A DNA stretch of 64,000 nucleotides from Symbiodinium natans (GCA_905221605.1 CAJNDS010002279.1:735084-799083); one strand, 5' to 3'. Numbered from the stretch's first letter, positions 21,371-32,938 are shown. Notes: a model not told the origin generated them from the letters alone. A program made the numbers and translations.

Positions 21371-21600
21371 TAGGCTGTACGTCAAGTAGCGCTCATATAT
21401 CTTTAACAACACGGGAGTGTGCCAGACTTGCCCTAAACCCTAAACCCGGTTTAGGGTTTAGGGTTTAGGGTTTAGGGTTTAGGGTTTAGGGGTTAGGGGT
21501 TAGGGTTTAGGAATCCTTAACCCCCAAACCCCCACACATAAGGGTTGAGTTGCTGATGATTTGGCTTAGAGGAGTTTGTGGAACGTTTATAGGGTTCTTA
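21371..21600. other. Spacer with a convergent telomere-like pair
   Basis: CCCTAAA at 21431-21446 directly abuts TTTAGGG at 21450-21510, forming a head-to-head telomere-like junction. Confidence 0.55.
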
Positions 21601-21601
21601 A

Positions 21602-21722
21602 GCGGGGGAGGTTCAAGGGGGGTAGGTACCTAGGGAACCTTGGGGAAGCGCAGGGAGCCTTAGCGAGTCGTGGGGAGTATTAGGGAACCTTGGGTTACCT
21701 ACCCCCTTTGAACCCCCCTGAG
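21602..21722. mobile_element. MITE-like element, GGTTCAAGGGGGGTAGGT family
   Basis: The left arm GAGGTTCAAGGGGGGTAGGT pairs with the right arm TTACCTACCCCCTTTGAACC. Both arms also carry AGGGAACCTTGGG in the same orientation. Related cores (GGGGAGTATTRGGG followed by a C-rich right arm) are seen at about 53036-53190 and 62262-62336, and a left arm alone at 26818-26925. Confidence 0.6.
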
Positions 21723-21803
21723 CCCTAAACCCTAAACCCTAAACCCTAAACCCTAAACCCTAAACCCTAAATCCTAAACCCTAAACCCTAAACCCTAAAC
21801 CCT
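21723..21803 (-). repeat. Telomere-like CCCTAAA block
   Basis: About 11 units, directly following the preceding inverted-repeat element. Confidence 0.85.
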
Positions 21804-22740
21804 GAGGGGAGTCTCGAGTGCCAGCACCTGGGAATCCTTGCCAAGGGGTCTGGGAGTCCCTGCCCTGTTTGGGTGCCCTGGTCTATAGGGCTTAGGGTCT
21901 AGACAGGAACTTGTAGGGTTTAGGGTTTAGGGTTGAGGGTTTAGGGTTTAGGGTTTGGGGTTTGGGGTTTGGGGTTTAGGGTTTAGGGTTTAGTGTTGCA
22001 TCCTGCACTCGGCTTGCCACCCTAGACCCTAAACCCCTGAAAACTAGGAGGGCACTGAAAGCCGTTAGAAAAATGTTTCTAAATGCTGATCTTTTTGATG
22101 CCCATTAAGCGACAATGCATGCTATCCCAAGCTTACGCGGCTTATCTGGTTAATCCCCGAACCCTCCCTTGGACCCTTGCAGTTCCTGTGCTGGCTGGGG
22201 TACCTACTTTTTGTACATTTTTTTACATGGATAGTAGTTCAAACCCGAAACCCTAAGGAGCTCCAAACTCCGAATCCCATTAGGGTTTAGGGTTTAGGGT
22301 TTAGGGTTTAGGGTTTAGGGTTTAGGGTTAGGGTAATCCCCAAAACCCTTCAGGAGTTAGAGTGTAGGGTCTAAGGTTTTAGGGCTGAGGGTTTAGGAAC
22401 CTTGGAAACCCGAAGCAAGCGTCTAGACCCAAGAGCAACCTAGGAATAGGAAACAGTGCCATTTTCGGCTTCGAGAACTTATATCAGGGAACCTCAGCCC
22501 AAAAACAAGGGAATAAGGGCCGACCTAAACCCTAAACCCTAAATACCCTAAACCCTAAACCCTAAACCCTAAATACCCTAAATACCCTAAACCCTAAATC
22601 CTAAACCCTAAACCCTAAACCCTAAACCGAAAAAGGCGGGGGACCAGGGCCTACTCCGGGTCACTAGAGGTGTCCATGCATCACCGCCAGTCCAACTCGG
22701 CGCGGCGCCAGCTCGGTCAGTTCCGAGGGCGACGGGGTTC
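21804..22740. other. Spacer with alternating telomere-like tracts
   Basis: TTTAGGG/TTTGGGG at 21916-21995, TTTAGGG at 22281-22336 and CCCTAAA/CCCTAAATA at 22527-22626. No gene is supported. Confidence 0.55.
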
Positions 22741-22754
22741 GCGTGTCTAATTCC

Positions 22755-22915
22755 TGAGGGTTTAAGGTTTAGGGTTAGGGTTTAGGGTTTAGGGTTTAGG
22801 GTTTAGGGTTTAGGGTTTAGGGTTTAGGGCTTAGGGCTTAGGGCTTAGGGTTTGGGGTTTGGGGTTTGGGGTTTGGGGTTTGGGGTTTGGGTCTTAGGGT
22901 TCAGGGTTTAGGGTT
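22755..22915 (+). repeat. TTTAGGG block grading into TTTGGGG
   Basis: TTTAGGG units are followed by CTTAGGG units and then a homogeneous run of TTTGGGG, showing a boundary between locally amplified variants. Confidence 0.85.
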
Positions 22916-23289
22916 GCAGGGGAAAGGGCTTAGGGTTGAGGGTTCTCACTTTGTAGGGTTTGGGGTTGAGGAATCAGCACTAGGGCAACCTGTGACGTCG
23001 GGCTTCGGGCTTGATTTGCGGGTGTTTCGGGCCGCCCCAAACCCTCACCCTAAACCCTAAACCCTAAACCCAAAACCCTAAACCCTCTCTACCTATGTAT
23101 ATTTAAACCTTAATGGGGTCGTCGTCTGATTATGATTTTTTGAGGGTTTTAGGATTTTAGGATTTTAGGATTTAGGGTTTAGGCTTTAGGATTTAGGATC
23201 TAGGATTTATTTAGGATTTAGGGTTTCGGGTTCAGGGGCCTTTCTGGGGCCTTTGGGATTTAGGATTTAGGATTTACCCGTCACGGGCC
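22916..23289. other. Spacer with degenerate telomere-like words
   Basis: CCCTAAA at 23037-23085 and TTTAGGA-type words at 23150-23275. No gene is supported. Confidence 0.45.
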
Positions 23290-23595
23290 CCAATTCTGAT
23301 GAAGGGCCACCCCCGCCATTTTTAAAGCAAAACAAGATTCGGAGACCCCCCTTGGTCAAAACTCTGACCCCCCCCTTGAAGGGGAAAGTTTGCCTTCAAA
23401 AATGTATTGTTCGAGCCATTTTTCCCTTGCGGGACCAGGCAAATCCTGGGTTCCCACGTTTCTGGTGGACTTTTGGGGCTTTTGAAAGCTATCTGTGCCT
23501 GTGGTACTTTAGGGTAAAAGGGAGGAGCCCCGAAACCGTCGATTTCAGTACTAAAAACAGCATTGTTTCATTGCAGGCGAAGGCAACTCCTGGGT
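23290..23595 (+). repeat. Divergent copy of the 8.4-9.5 kb repeat
   Basis: It contains GAAACCGTCGATTTCAGTAC, then TTTCATTGCAGGC, which match the ACCATCGATTTCAGTAC and TTTCATTGCGGGC words of the 7.3-9.3 kb repeat family. The 84-residue plus frame across it is not supported as a gene. Confidence 0.5.
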
Positions 23596-23930
23596 TTAGG
23601 GTTTAGGGTTTAGGGTTTAGGGTTTAGGGTTTAGGGTTTAGGGTTTAGGGTTTAGGGTTTAGGGTTTAGGGTTTAGGGTTTAGGGTTTAGGGTTTAGGGT
23701 TTAGGGTTTAGGGTTTAGGGTTTAGGGTTTAGGGTTTAGGGGTAGGGTTTAGGGTTTAGGGTTTAGGGTTTAGGGTTTAGGGTTTAGGGTTTAGGGTTTA
23801 GGGTTTAGGGTTTAGGGTTTAGGGTTTAGGGTTTAGGGTTTAGGGTTTAGGGTTTAGGGTTTAGGGTTGCGGGTTTCGGGTTTAGGGCTTAGGCCTTAGG
23901 GCTTAGGGTTCAGCATCTCTGGTCCCAGCA
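23594..23930 (+). repeat. Long TTTAGGG block
   Basis: About 45 units with very few deviations, one of the longest perfect interstitial blocks in the window. This suggests recent addition or amplification. Confidence 0.95.
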
Positions 23931-24665
23931 TTCACTAAGGGTGTTTGGCATCACCCCACCCACCCAGAGTCCCTGTCATTTGGCAACCCTATCTATAATT
24001 CCAAGTCCTTCTGCCAACTTCCTCATTCCAAATCACGCGCCTGAGTCTTAAGCATAAAAAAACAAACTTCTTACCATAGCAACATCGAGCATGATGAACC
24101 GCAGAAGGCTTTGTAGCGAAACTGCGCCCCAACCTGAATGGAAGCCACAAAACGAAACGAAAACGACCATTAACGTAGACAGAGAAAAATCGCCCCGCGA
24201 GCCCGAAAAAGGACAGGAGATCGTGGGTGATTTTCGTGTTTTAAAAGAACACATGTGTTCGGAGCTGTCGCCAGCGCTGGGCCGCCGTGTCGGTTTTGGA
24301 AAAACCTTGCAAAACAGCTTCAAAGGCGCACAAAGACAAACGGCCGACAGATGAAACTGTTCATTCCTGCGTGCGAGGGGGCCTCCAGAGGACAAAGTCC
24401 CGGGGGTGTCCCGGGGCGTCCCAAGGGGCAATGGTTCTGGGGCATGCCGATAGTGTGGCAGGCGCCCACCGGACAACCTGTCCCGAGGGGTGCCGGGACA
24501 ACCTGTCCCGCGGAGGCCCCGGGCAGCCCATATGAAATAAGGCAGCAGGGAGGCCCCTAGAGGGAGGGTGTAGGATTTAGGATTTAGGGTTTAGGATATA
24601 GGATTTAGATGGATTTAGTAGGATTTGACCACGAAACCACAAAACAAGTCAACGACCCCACTAAG
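23931..24665. other. GC-moderate segment with overlapping frames on both strands
   Basis: A minus frame of 142 residues (24048-24476) and plus frames of 82-101 residues (24091-24560) overlap. The plus frame 24091-24354 has a polar, Lys/Glu-rich composition that could be an exon, but no domain or splice structure is convincing. Confidence 0.3.
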
Positions 24666-24669
24666 GTTT

Positions 24670-24679
24670 AGAGAGAGAG

Positions 24680-24714
<35 letters not shown>

Positions 24715-24935
24715 CAGAGAGTGTTTAGGGTTTATGGTTTTTAGGGTTTAGGGTTTAGGGTTGTGGGTTTAGAGGGTACATCTGGAGAACTGCTCAGCGA
24801 ACTGAATGAAGCTTGCATCATGCAAAAACGTTTAAAAATATTTTCATTGATTAAGCAATCAAGTAATTAGTTAATAAATTAATTAATTAGCTGATTGATG
24901 AATTAGTTCATAAATTAATATGTACATATACTGAA
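24670..24935. repeat. (GA)n/(TA)n microsatellite and AT-rich tail
   Basis: GA and TA dinucleotide runs at 24670-24712, then a TTTAGGG tract, then an AATTAATTAG-rich stretch at 24840-24930. Confidence 0.8.
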
Positions 24936-25790
24936 CAACAACGTTCTTTTTGTTCACAACTGCCTTAACGACGGCTTCCTCAAGGGAGTCATGCCTCGGG
25001 CCCCCCGGGATGCAGGCCCGAAAGGTTCCCTCCTCCCCTAAACCCGTGACCCTGAACCCTAGACCCTAAACCCTAGCCCTAAACCCTAAACCCTAAACCC
25101 TAAACCCTAAGCCCTAAGCCCTAAACCCTAAAGCCTGAACCCCCAACCCTAAACCCCCAACCCTCAACCCTAAACCCTCGCCCTAAACCCTAAACCCTCA
25201 ATACGCTCCTAATGCGGCCCGTGTATTCCATCAGAGGCTCGTTAGAAAGGGTCCCTGAAACCGAGGGTGCAACCTTAGGGGCGCAAGGCAGAGTGCCATG
25301 ACCTACGGCCCCAACCCCAAAAGAGCCGAGACCCTAAACCCTAAACCTGTAACCCTAAACCCTAAAAAAACCCTGGACCCTGAACCCCAAAAGCCTAAGC
25401 CTAAACCCGAAACCCTAAACCCTAACCCCCACAAAGCCTAGATCCTGGAGGCCCGCTAACCCACCAACCTGAGTAGCAAACAAGCCCAAACCTTGAACGC
25501 TTCCAGGATTCCAATCTTAGGACTTGGGGCTTGGGGCCCTTAAAACCCTAAAACAAGAAGTTTTATTCCTAAATAGATTTAGGGGTTTAGGGAGTTACAA
25601 GCGACTCAAAGCAAAAGGGACCCCTCAACCTGAGAAGTCATCCCAGGGAGCCCATTTGCAGTTCTCTTGTGGAAGTCGCTCCCTGAATAGGGCTCTTGCT
25701 GCCCTAGGAGGGCCCTTTAAACCCTCAACAACAGTATGCCCAAGTATGATCCTCTTAAACCCAAGAACATGACTGCCTAGAATAGGGTTC
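24936..25790. other. Spacer with CCCTAAA tracts
   Basis: CCCTAAA/CCCTAAG blocks at 25036-25200 and 25330-25430. The 82-residue plus frame at 25524-25772 is not supported. Confidence 0.5.
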
Positions 25791-25970
25791 AGGGTTTAGG
25801 GTTTAGGGTTTAGGGTTTAGGGTTTAGGGTTTAGGGTTTAGGGTTTAGGGTTTAGGGTTTAGGGTTTAGGGTTTAGGGTTTAGGGTTTAAGGTTTAGGGT
25901 TTAGGGTTTAGGGTTTAGGGTTTAGGGTTTAGGGTTTAGGGTTTAGGGTTTAGGGTTTAGAACTTAGGGA
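25788..25970 (+). repeat. Long TTTAGGG block
   Basis: About 25 nearly perfect TTTAGGG units. Confidence 0.95.
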
Positions 25971-26243
25971 GGGCTCTCAGTGCCTCATTCCGGTAAATAG
26001 ACCCTCTGGACTCTGAGGTACCGGCGCCAACCTCTGCGTCAAAGGAGATCTTTGGCGCCTCGCGGGAAGGGTAGCAGGGTTTAGGCTGTAGGATTTGGGG
26101 TGGTTTAGGGTTTAGGGTTCAAGGTTCAGGGTTTTGGGGTTCAAGGTTTGGGCTTTAGGGTTGAGGGACGCCCGTCAACTTCGCCAGGGATCGCGGGCCC
26201 ACGCAGCATGGGTCTAGGGGCCCGGAGAGCGCAAAACCTTGGG
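25971..26243. other. Spacer
   Basis: TTTAGGG words lie at 26090-26165. Otherwise unique. Confidence 0.4.
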
Positions 26244-26343
26244 ATGTTCTCCCTTATATACTAACAGTCCTTAATAGGGATTATGGGACCCCCCAATTAA
26301 ATCATTAGACCCTATGAAGGACTGCCAGTATAAGGGGGAAAAT
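26244..26343. mobile_element. MITE-like element, TTCCCCTTATACT family, copy 2
   Basis: The left arm TTCTCCCTTATATACTAACA, then GTCCTT, pairs with the right arm AAGGACTGCCAGTATAAGGG, then GGAA. It shares its left arm with 18252-18344. Confidence 0.65.
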
Positions 26344-27300
26344 TGCAAGCAATACCCCAGAGGGACGCAACCTAAACCCTAAACCCCTTAACCCTGAACC
26401 CTAAGCCCTAAACCCTACACCCACAAGATCCAAAAAGACCAGGGAGGTCTGAAGCTGGCGGCACGCCGATGCGTCGGTAGATCAACTCTCAGCCCACGGT
26501 TTAGGGTTTGGGGCTTAGGGTTTAGGGTTTAAGGGTTTAAGGGTTTAAGGGTTTAAGGGGGTTTAGGGTTAGGCTTTGGGGTCTAAGGCTTTGGGTAAAT
26601 CCCAACCCAGACCCTAAGCCAAAACTCTGATTCCTGAAGCCCGGAACCGGGCAGCGACAAAAGGCCTACCATCGGACACACCTCCGTAAGGTCCCTAGAT
26701 CCCTAAGCCCGAAACCCTAAACCCTAAACCCTGAACCCTGAACCCTGAACCCTGAACCCTAAACCCTAAACCCTAAACCCTAAACCCTAAACCCTAAACC
26801 CTAAACCCTAAAGAGCTATAGGGTTCTTCAGGGAAGGGGTTCCAAGGGGGGTATGTATACCCCATGTTCTCAAATACACCCTAAGGCTCCCTGAGCTTCC
26901 GCAAGGTTCCCTAAGTACCCTAAACCCTAAACCCTAAACAATAAACCCTAAACCCTAAACCCTAAACCCTAACCCCTAAGCCCTAAGCCCTAAGCCCTAA
27001 ACCCTAAACCCTAAACCCTAAACCCTAAACCCTAAACCCTGAACCCTAAACCCTAAACCCTACCCCCTTAAGAACCCCCCATTCGCTTGGCTTGGGGCAT
27101 TCGGGAGGGTAACGCAAGAGCCAGTGGCCGAGGCAGAATGCTGAACCAGGGGCCCCAGCCACTCATAGCTTAAGACCCTAAACACTAAACACTAAACCCT
27201 AAACCCTAACCCTAAACCCTAAACCCTAAACCCTAAACCCTAAACCCTAAACCCTTAAACCCTTAAACCCTTAAACCCTAAACCCTTCACTCATATATGG
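26344..27300. other. Telomere-like-rich spacer
   Basis: CCCTAAA at 26363-26420, TTTAAGGG/TTTAGGG at 26500-26570, CCCTGAA/CCCTAAA at 26705-26815, CCCTAAA at 26918-27065 and 27175-27285. A GGTTCTTCAGGGAAGGGGTT arm at about 26822 and a CCCCTTAAGAACCC arm at about 27063 resemble ends of the 21.6 kb element family, separated by telomere-like repeats. No gene is supported. Confidence 0.5.
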
Positions 27301-28030
27301 GTAGTTCTCAAACTTATATAGGGTCCCTCTTTTGGGGTCCCCTATACAATACTTCACCCTTGTACAAAGGAGCCGAAAAGCCCTACCAAACGGACACCCC
27401 GAACCCTACAAACATCCAGGTATCTCTAAAACAATTGGCTAACTGGGAAGACAACCAAGAACAGTTCTTACAAGGAGAATTTAGGGTTTAGGGTTTAAGG
27501 GTTAAGGGTTTAGGGTCTAAGGGTTAAGGGTTTAGGGTTTAGGGACTGGGAATTCAGGCAGGGTTTGAGGTTTTGGGCTTAGGGAGGGAGACGCGTTCAT
27601 ATACTCATGCCCTATGCAGGCCTTCGCGCGCTTGGCCGGACTAACGGGGGCCTGGCGATGCAGAGGATGGGCACAAGGACTCTAAGTGTGCGAGAAAACC
27701 ACGTGGCAGCAAACCCTCAACCCCAAACCCTCAACCCTAATAAATTGCCCTGAGCAAAGCCGAAAGTCAAAACCCTTGAGCCCGAAACCCTTAAACCCTT
27801 AAACCCTAAACTTTAAGTCCTAAACCCTTCAACCTAAATCCTTCAACACCCTTCTCCCTTAACCCTCAACCCTTGCAGGTTTAGGATTTGGGTTCTAGGG
27901 TTTAGGGACTGGGGAACCCTTCTACCCAAAAGCCCTAAAAAGCCCGCCGTGCTTTTGTGATGCTGCCGGTTTGGGGTCTTATGGGCATAGGAGCCGAAGA
28001 AGACTGTAAGGCAGCCTCGGTTCAAGTCAG
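27301..28030. other. Spacer without supported gene
   Basis: TTTAAGGG/TTTAGGG words lie at 27480-27545 and CCCTAAA/CCCTTAA words at 27715-27870. Short frames only. Confidence 0.45.
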
Positions 28031-28135
28031 CGTTTAGGGTTTAGGGTTTAGGGTTTAGGGTTTAGGGTTTAGGGTTTAGGGTTTAGGGTTTAGGGTTTAG
28101 GGTTTAGGGCTTAGGGCTTAGGGTTTAGGGCTTAG
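28031..28135 (+). repeat. TTTAGGG block
   Basis: About 14 units, the last few CTTAGGG. Confidence 0.9.
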
Positions 28136-28454
28136 CTCCCTACGCAGCTTACTGTCGAACGCTTGATGACGAGGCACTTGGGCTCTCCGGATATCACAAA
28201 CCCTCTTAGGGCAGCTACATGCCACCCAAAGGCCCCATACTTCGGAAACCCTTTCAAGAACCTCACTCTAAGGTTGGTGCCATGGGCCCAAGTATGGTTT
28301 AGGGTTTGGGGTTTGGGGTTTGGGGTTTGGGGTTTGGGGTTTGGGGTTTGGGGTTTGGTCCCTTTACTCTCGTTTAACCCTGAACCTGTGATTACATTGC
28401 GCCACCATCTCCCGTACCATCTCAGGCCAAAACAGCCAACCTGGACCTGAGAGC
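28136..28454. other. Spacer with TTTGGGG run
   Basis: A homogeneous TTTGGGG run (about 9 units) lies at 28296-28358. The 95-residue plus frame across it contains the repeat-derived GVWGLGF motif and is rejected. Confidence 0.5.
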
Positions 28455-28655
28455 TGAACCCCTAAACCCCTAAACCCCTAAACCCCTAAACCCCTAAACC
28501 CCTAAACCCCTAAACCCCTAAACCCCTAAACCCCTAAACCCCTAAACCCCTAAACCCTAAACCCTAAACCCCAAAACCCCAAAACCCCTAAACCCCTAAA
28601 CCCCTAACCCCTAAACCCCTGAACCCCTAAACCCTAAACCCTAAAGCCGAACCCC
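28455..28655 (-). repeat. 8-mer telomere-like array CCCCTAAA
   Basis: About 14 consecutive CCCCTAAA units (28456-28555) followed by mixed CCCTAAA/CCCCAAA/CCCCTGAA. The added C is homogeneous, so the array looks amplified as an 8-mer. Confidence 0.9.
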
Positions 28656-29283
28656 CAAAACTTACACACTAAACCCTACACCCTAAACCCTAAACCCTAA
28701 GGCCCCTGACCAAGCCACAGAAAAAAAGTCATCGGCAAATGGCTACGCGGGGGTTGGAAACTTAGGCCTCTGCAATATGCAATCCTACGGCGCCCCAACC
28801 CTATAGACCTTCAACCCAGGATTTAGGGTTCAGCATTTTGGTTTAGGGTTTAGGGTTTAGGGCTTGGGGTTTAGGGTTTAGAGCTTAGGGTTTATAATAT
28901 GAGGGTTTAGAGATTAGCATCTAGGGCTTCGGGCTTAGGGTTGTAGGGTGTTTAAGGGCTTTTGTTGGTTTAGGGTCTCTAGGGTTCAGGCTGGATTGAA
29001 CCCCAACTCCAATAAATCAGCCCCCCAACACGCACAAGCAAAATCCCTAAACCCTAAACCCTAAACCCTAAAAGCGTCTTTCAGGCTGTCGCCATCTAAC
29101 AGTGCCGCCTTGAAGGCGCGTTGGTAAGGCTCAAACTTGAAAAGAGAAGGGGACGGAGGGGGAAGCGGTTTAGGGCTTAGGGCTGAGGGCTTAGGGCTTA
29201 GGGGTTAGGGCTTACGGCTTAGGGTTTAGGGTTTAGGGTTTAGGGTTTAGGGTTATTGTTTAGGGTTTAGGGTTTAGGCTTCC
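28656..29283. other. Spacer with alternating tracts
   Basis: CCCTAAA at 28670-28700, TTTAGGG at 28820-28895, CCCTAAA at 29045-29072 and TTTAGGG/CTTAGGG at 29168-29278. No gene is supported. Confidence 0.5.
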
Positions 29284-29370
29284 AAGTGTGGGCCCCTAAT
29301 TTGGGTCCTGTGATATATAACCTTTATGTACACTTTATAATATACTTCGGACAGGGTCAGGGACCATACT
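29284..29370. mobile_element. Short inverted-repeat element (family with 2403-2475)
   Basis: The left AAGTGTGGGCCCCTAATTTG matches the 2403 copy. The right GGGACCATACT is its imperfect inverse. The interior TATATAACCTTTATGTACAC also matches the first copy. Confidence 0.45.
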
Positions 29371-29812
29371 CAGGGGCCAGGGGTCCAACCTTACACAAAC
29401 CCTAAACCCGAAACCCTAAACCCTAAATCCTAAACCCGAAACCCTAAACCCTAAACCCTGCTGGGACTTAGGAATGTTTCGGTCATTCGGGGCTTCGGTC
29501 TTTATTCGTCGAGGGGTTCAAGATTCCGTTGTCCGATGCATGCTTGGGGTTCTTGTTAAGGGGCTTACAAGCTAAGCTGCCATAGTAAACGCTAATATAG
29601 CTCGAAACACGAACCCCTAAACCGAATGATGAGCAACTGAACAGGAACCCTGTCTAGGGATGACAGGGGGGTTTACTTGCTGTCAGTCAGGTTTGACTTG
29701 AATCCTTATAAGGGTTTAGGGTTTAGGGTTTAGGGTTGGGCATACAGGGTTAGGGTTGAGGGTTCAGGGCATATAGGGTTTAGGGTACAGGGTTTATGGC
29801 ATACAGCATTTA
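29371..29812. other. Spacer
   Basis: CCCTAAA/CCCGAAA tract at 29398-29460 and TTTAGGG with CATACAGGG words at 29710-29810. No gene is supported. Confidence 0.45.
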
Positions 29813-29946
29813 CTTGGAGATTCAGGGTACTTATTCACCAACTTATAACCCACTTATAAATCCCTTAAGTGCCCTAATGGTTAGAATTCGGGTTCGAGGT
29901 ACAGTGCACAGTTATAATTCGTTGCTATGTACCATGAAGCTTCAAG
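29813..29946. mobile_element. MITE family A, copy 4 (TA/TA flanks)
   Basis: A 134-bp divergent member with ends CTTGGAGATTCAGGGTACTT and TACCATGAAGCTTCAAG, flanked by TA on both sides. The left half keeps CACCAACTTATAACC and the right half AGTTATAATTCGTTG. Confidence 0.75.
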
Positions 29947-30270
29947 TAGGGCTTTGTCCTGTGGGCTGGTTCCAAGGCAAGTAGCCTCCTCCCCCCTCGG
30001 GCGTTAGGGAGCACGCGCTGCAGTGGGCTGAATGCCCCTTCCGTGCAAACCCTAAACCCCAGCTGTGGTGTGCGTTCTGTCCATGAACCCTAAACTCTAA
30101 ACCCTAAATCCCATACCCTAAACCCTAAACTCTAAACCCGAAACTCTAAACCCTAAATCCCATAAACCCTAAAATCCTAAGCCCTAGTTTGGGGGAGTTG
30201 CGGTCTCAGGAACGAAGGGTTTGGACTGAGTCTTGGGGCTACATAGGGGTTCTGGGTTTTAGGGCCTAGG
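29947..30270. other. Spacer
   Basis: Unique sequence with degenerate CCCTAAA tracts at 30085-30185. Confidence 0.4.
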
Positions 30271-30274
30271 TTAA

Positions 30275-30567
30275 GGTTTAGGGTTTAGGGTTTAGGGTTT
30301 AGGGTTTAGGGTTTAGGGTTTAGGGTTTAGGGTTTAGGGTTTAGGGTTTAGGGTTTAGGGTTTAGGGTTTAGGGTTTAGGGTTAGGGTTTAGGGTTTAGG
30401 GTTTAGGGTTTAGGGTTTAGGGTTTAGGGTTTAGGGTTTCGGGTTTCGGGTTTAGGGTTTAGGGTTTAGGGTTTAGGGTTTAGGGTTCAGGGTTTAGGCT
30501 TTAGGGTTTAGGGTTTAGGGTTTAGGGTTTAGGTTTAAGGTTTAAGGTTTAAGGTTTAAGGTTTAAT
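30275..30567 (+). repeat. Long TTTAGGG block ending in TTTAAGG
   Basis: About 38 units. The 3' end changes to a short homogeneous TTTAAGG run. Confidence 0.95.
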
Positions 30568-31490
30568 TAGGGGACTCTTGGGGGAGTGGGGCCAGGTCCT
30601 ACGACACGCCGTGGGGTTCCACATGCAGGGCCCTAAATCGATTGGATCTACGTGTTTCGCCTAAAGCCTTCTCCAAGGTCTGATTGTTGTTGCTGTCGGG
30701 GTCTGGGCTGCTACGCAACCTGACCTAGACCCTAAACCCTGAACCCTAAACCGCCAAATCTTAATCCTAAAGCCTGGTCGTGCCCAAGCACGAATGCTCC
30801 CCCCCCCAGCAAGCTAAAGGAAGTTGCGCGCGGGTGAGGCATGCAGCATCTGCGGGCCGCGCTGTCCGAAAAAAACCCTAGACTCTAAACCCTAAACTCT
30901 AAAACCCTAAACCCTAAACCCTAAGCCTAAACCCCAAACCCTAAACCCCAAATCCGGCCAACATCACTGGCACCGCACGTCGTCTACCGCAGCTGCTGCA
31001 GCCTCGGGCCCGTCAGTCGCGCATGGGAGAGCCCTGGAGGCTCATTTGACTCCGACGTCGGAGTGGGGGGGGGGTTTAGGGTTTAGGGTTTAGGGTGTAG
31101 GGTTTAGGGTTTAGGGTTAAGGGTTTAGGGCTGAAAAAGACTCAAGGTTACCGGGCTCTGGGAATCAGGGTCTTAGAACTTTAGGGCTTATGGTCTGGTT
31201 AGGGCGTTTATGGTTTAATTAGGGCTGAGTGAAGCGAGTCCGGGAGCCGGGAGCCTGATCGAAGTCACGCAACCCAGGCCGCCCAGGACAAGCTGAGTGA
31301 AGCGAGTCCGGGAGCCGGGACCCAGGACAAGCTGAGCCCCAAACCGGTACCCTAAACCTTGAACCTTAAACAAAAAAATTTCAACATGGACCCAAAGTCG
31401 GAACCGTCAGTCAGAGTATAGAGTTGGGGGGTCGAGTCCAGGGCAATACAGGGTTTAGGCCTTGGAGGCTTTAGGAAAGCAGGGCTTGGG
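30568..31490. other. Spacer with small duplications
   Basis: The phrase GCTGAGTGAAGCGAGTCCGG is duplicated at 31224 and 31291, together with CCCAGGACAAGCTGAG. CCCTAAA lies at 30877-30955 and TTTAGGG at 31075-31130. No gene is supported. Confidence 0.5.
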
Positions 31491-31712
31491 TTTAGGGTTT
31501 GGGGTTTGGGGTTTGGGGTTTAGGGTTTAGGGTTTAGGGTTTAGGGTTTAGGGTTTAGGGTTTAGGGTTTAGGGTTTAGGGTTTAGGGTTTAGAGTTTAG
31601 GGTTTAGAGTTTAGGGTTTAGGGTTTAGGGTTTAGGGCTCGGGGTTTAGGGTTTAGGGTTTAGGGTTTAGGGTTTAGGGTTTAATTAGGGTTTAGGGTTT
31701 AGGGTTTAGGGC
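31488..31712 (+). repeat. TTTAGGG block
   Basis: About 30 units with a few TTTAGAG and TTTGGGG variants and one TTAATTAGGG interruption. Confidence 0.95.
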
Positions 31713-32510
31713 TACTGGGATCCCCCCCGCAACCTCTTTGTGCCGTCCAGGGCCTCCTCCAGAGCTGGCGCTAACACGCAGCCCCGCAGCCCGCAAAAGA
31801 CGCAGAAAAACAAGAGCTCAAGCCCAACAAGGTTTGGGGTTTAGGGTTTAGGGTTTGGGTTTAGGGTTTGGAACTCTAAACCCAAAACCCTCAACCCTAC
31901 TATTTCGCTCGTAAACCCGACTAGCATGTTAGGTTCCCCTCTGCTTGGTTGCCAATCCCAAGTAACTCAGGATAAAGAACAAATGGGAACACTTCCGTGT
32001 TAGTAAGTGCAATAGGAACGAACCAAAAACCCTAAACCCTAAACGCTAAACCCTAAACCCCAAAAACACAGCGGACATGGGCATCAATAGGGGCCCTAAA
32101 CCCTCAACCCTACACCTCTATTCTGCCCTAAGCCCTCACACCCTAAACCATCAGACTTAAAAACCCTCAACCCCCAAACCCAAACTCTTCCCCTGAAGCC
32201 ATAAACCCCCAAAAACCCTACACTTCTAAACCCCGTAAACCCACCCTAAGCCCCCTTAAACCCCTTTCCTCTAAACCCCATGAGACCTTGGGTCGGGCCT
32301 TGAAGTTGAACGTCATAGAACTTAGGGGATTAGGGTTTAGGGTTTAGGGTTTAGGGTTTAGCGGTTTAGTGGTCTAGGGGTTTAGGGGTTTAAGGTGTAG
32401 GGTTGAGGGGCGATTTTGGGGGCTACCTATAAGTATATGAGCTGCAGAGGGAGGCGTGGGAGGAGCACGGGTCCCTTCTTGAGATCCTTCCTAGTTGCCC
32501 TAAAGCCTAA
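31713..32510. other. Spacer with degenerate CCCTAAA words
   Basis: CCCTAAA/CCCTCAA/CCCCTAA words are spread over 32020-32280 and TTTAGGG lies at 32330-32405. No gene is supported. Confidence 0.45.
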
Positions 32511-32572
32511 ACCCTAAACCCTAAACCCTAAACCCTAAACCCTAAACCCTAAACCCTAAACCTAAACGCTGG
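32510..32572 (-). repeat. CCCTAAA block
   Basis: Eight perfect units. Confidence 0.85.
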
Positions 32573-32664
32573 GCTGCAAGGCCGGAGCCCTCACAGCGGC
32601 GGGCAGAAGAACGGGGTGTCCAAGGAAACTGCGGCGCAGGAGTGAATCAAACGATTTATATAGA

Positions 32665-32870
32665 ATTTAGGGTTAAGGGTTTGGGGTTTGGGGTTTGGGG
32701 TTTAGGGTTTAGGGTTTAGGGTTTGGGGTTTGGGGTTTGGGGTTTGGGGTTTGGGGTTTAGGGTTTAGGGTTTAGGGTTTGGGGTTTGGGGTTTGGGGTT
32801 TGGGGTTTGGGGTTTCTGGTTTGGGGTTTAGAATTTAGGGTTTAGGGTTTGGGGTTTAAGGATAAATTTT
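32665..32870 (+). repeat. Alternating runs of TTTGGGG and TTTAGGG
   Basis: Runs of three to six identical TTTGGGG units alternate with runs of TTTAGGG, a pattern expected from slippage or unequal exchange of short variant blocks. Confidence 0.9.
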
Positions 32871-32938
32871 CGGGTCCAGAGTATAGGGGGCTCCGGGTGC
32901 AAAGCTTAAGGCTTTCGCCAGCTTAGGGCTGCCGAGAT

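Noticed and set aside
22866-23060. Frames containing GLGFRV or GVWGLG motifs (also near 18606, 28163 and 34609)
   Set aside because: GFRV and GLG are direct translations of TTTAGGG and TTTGGGG units.
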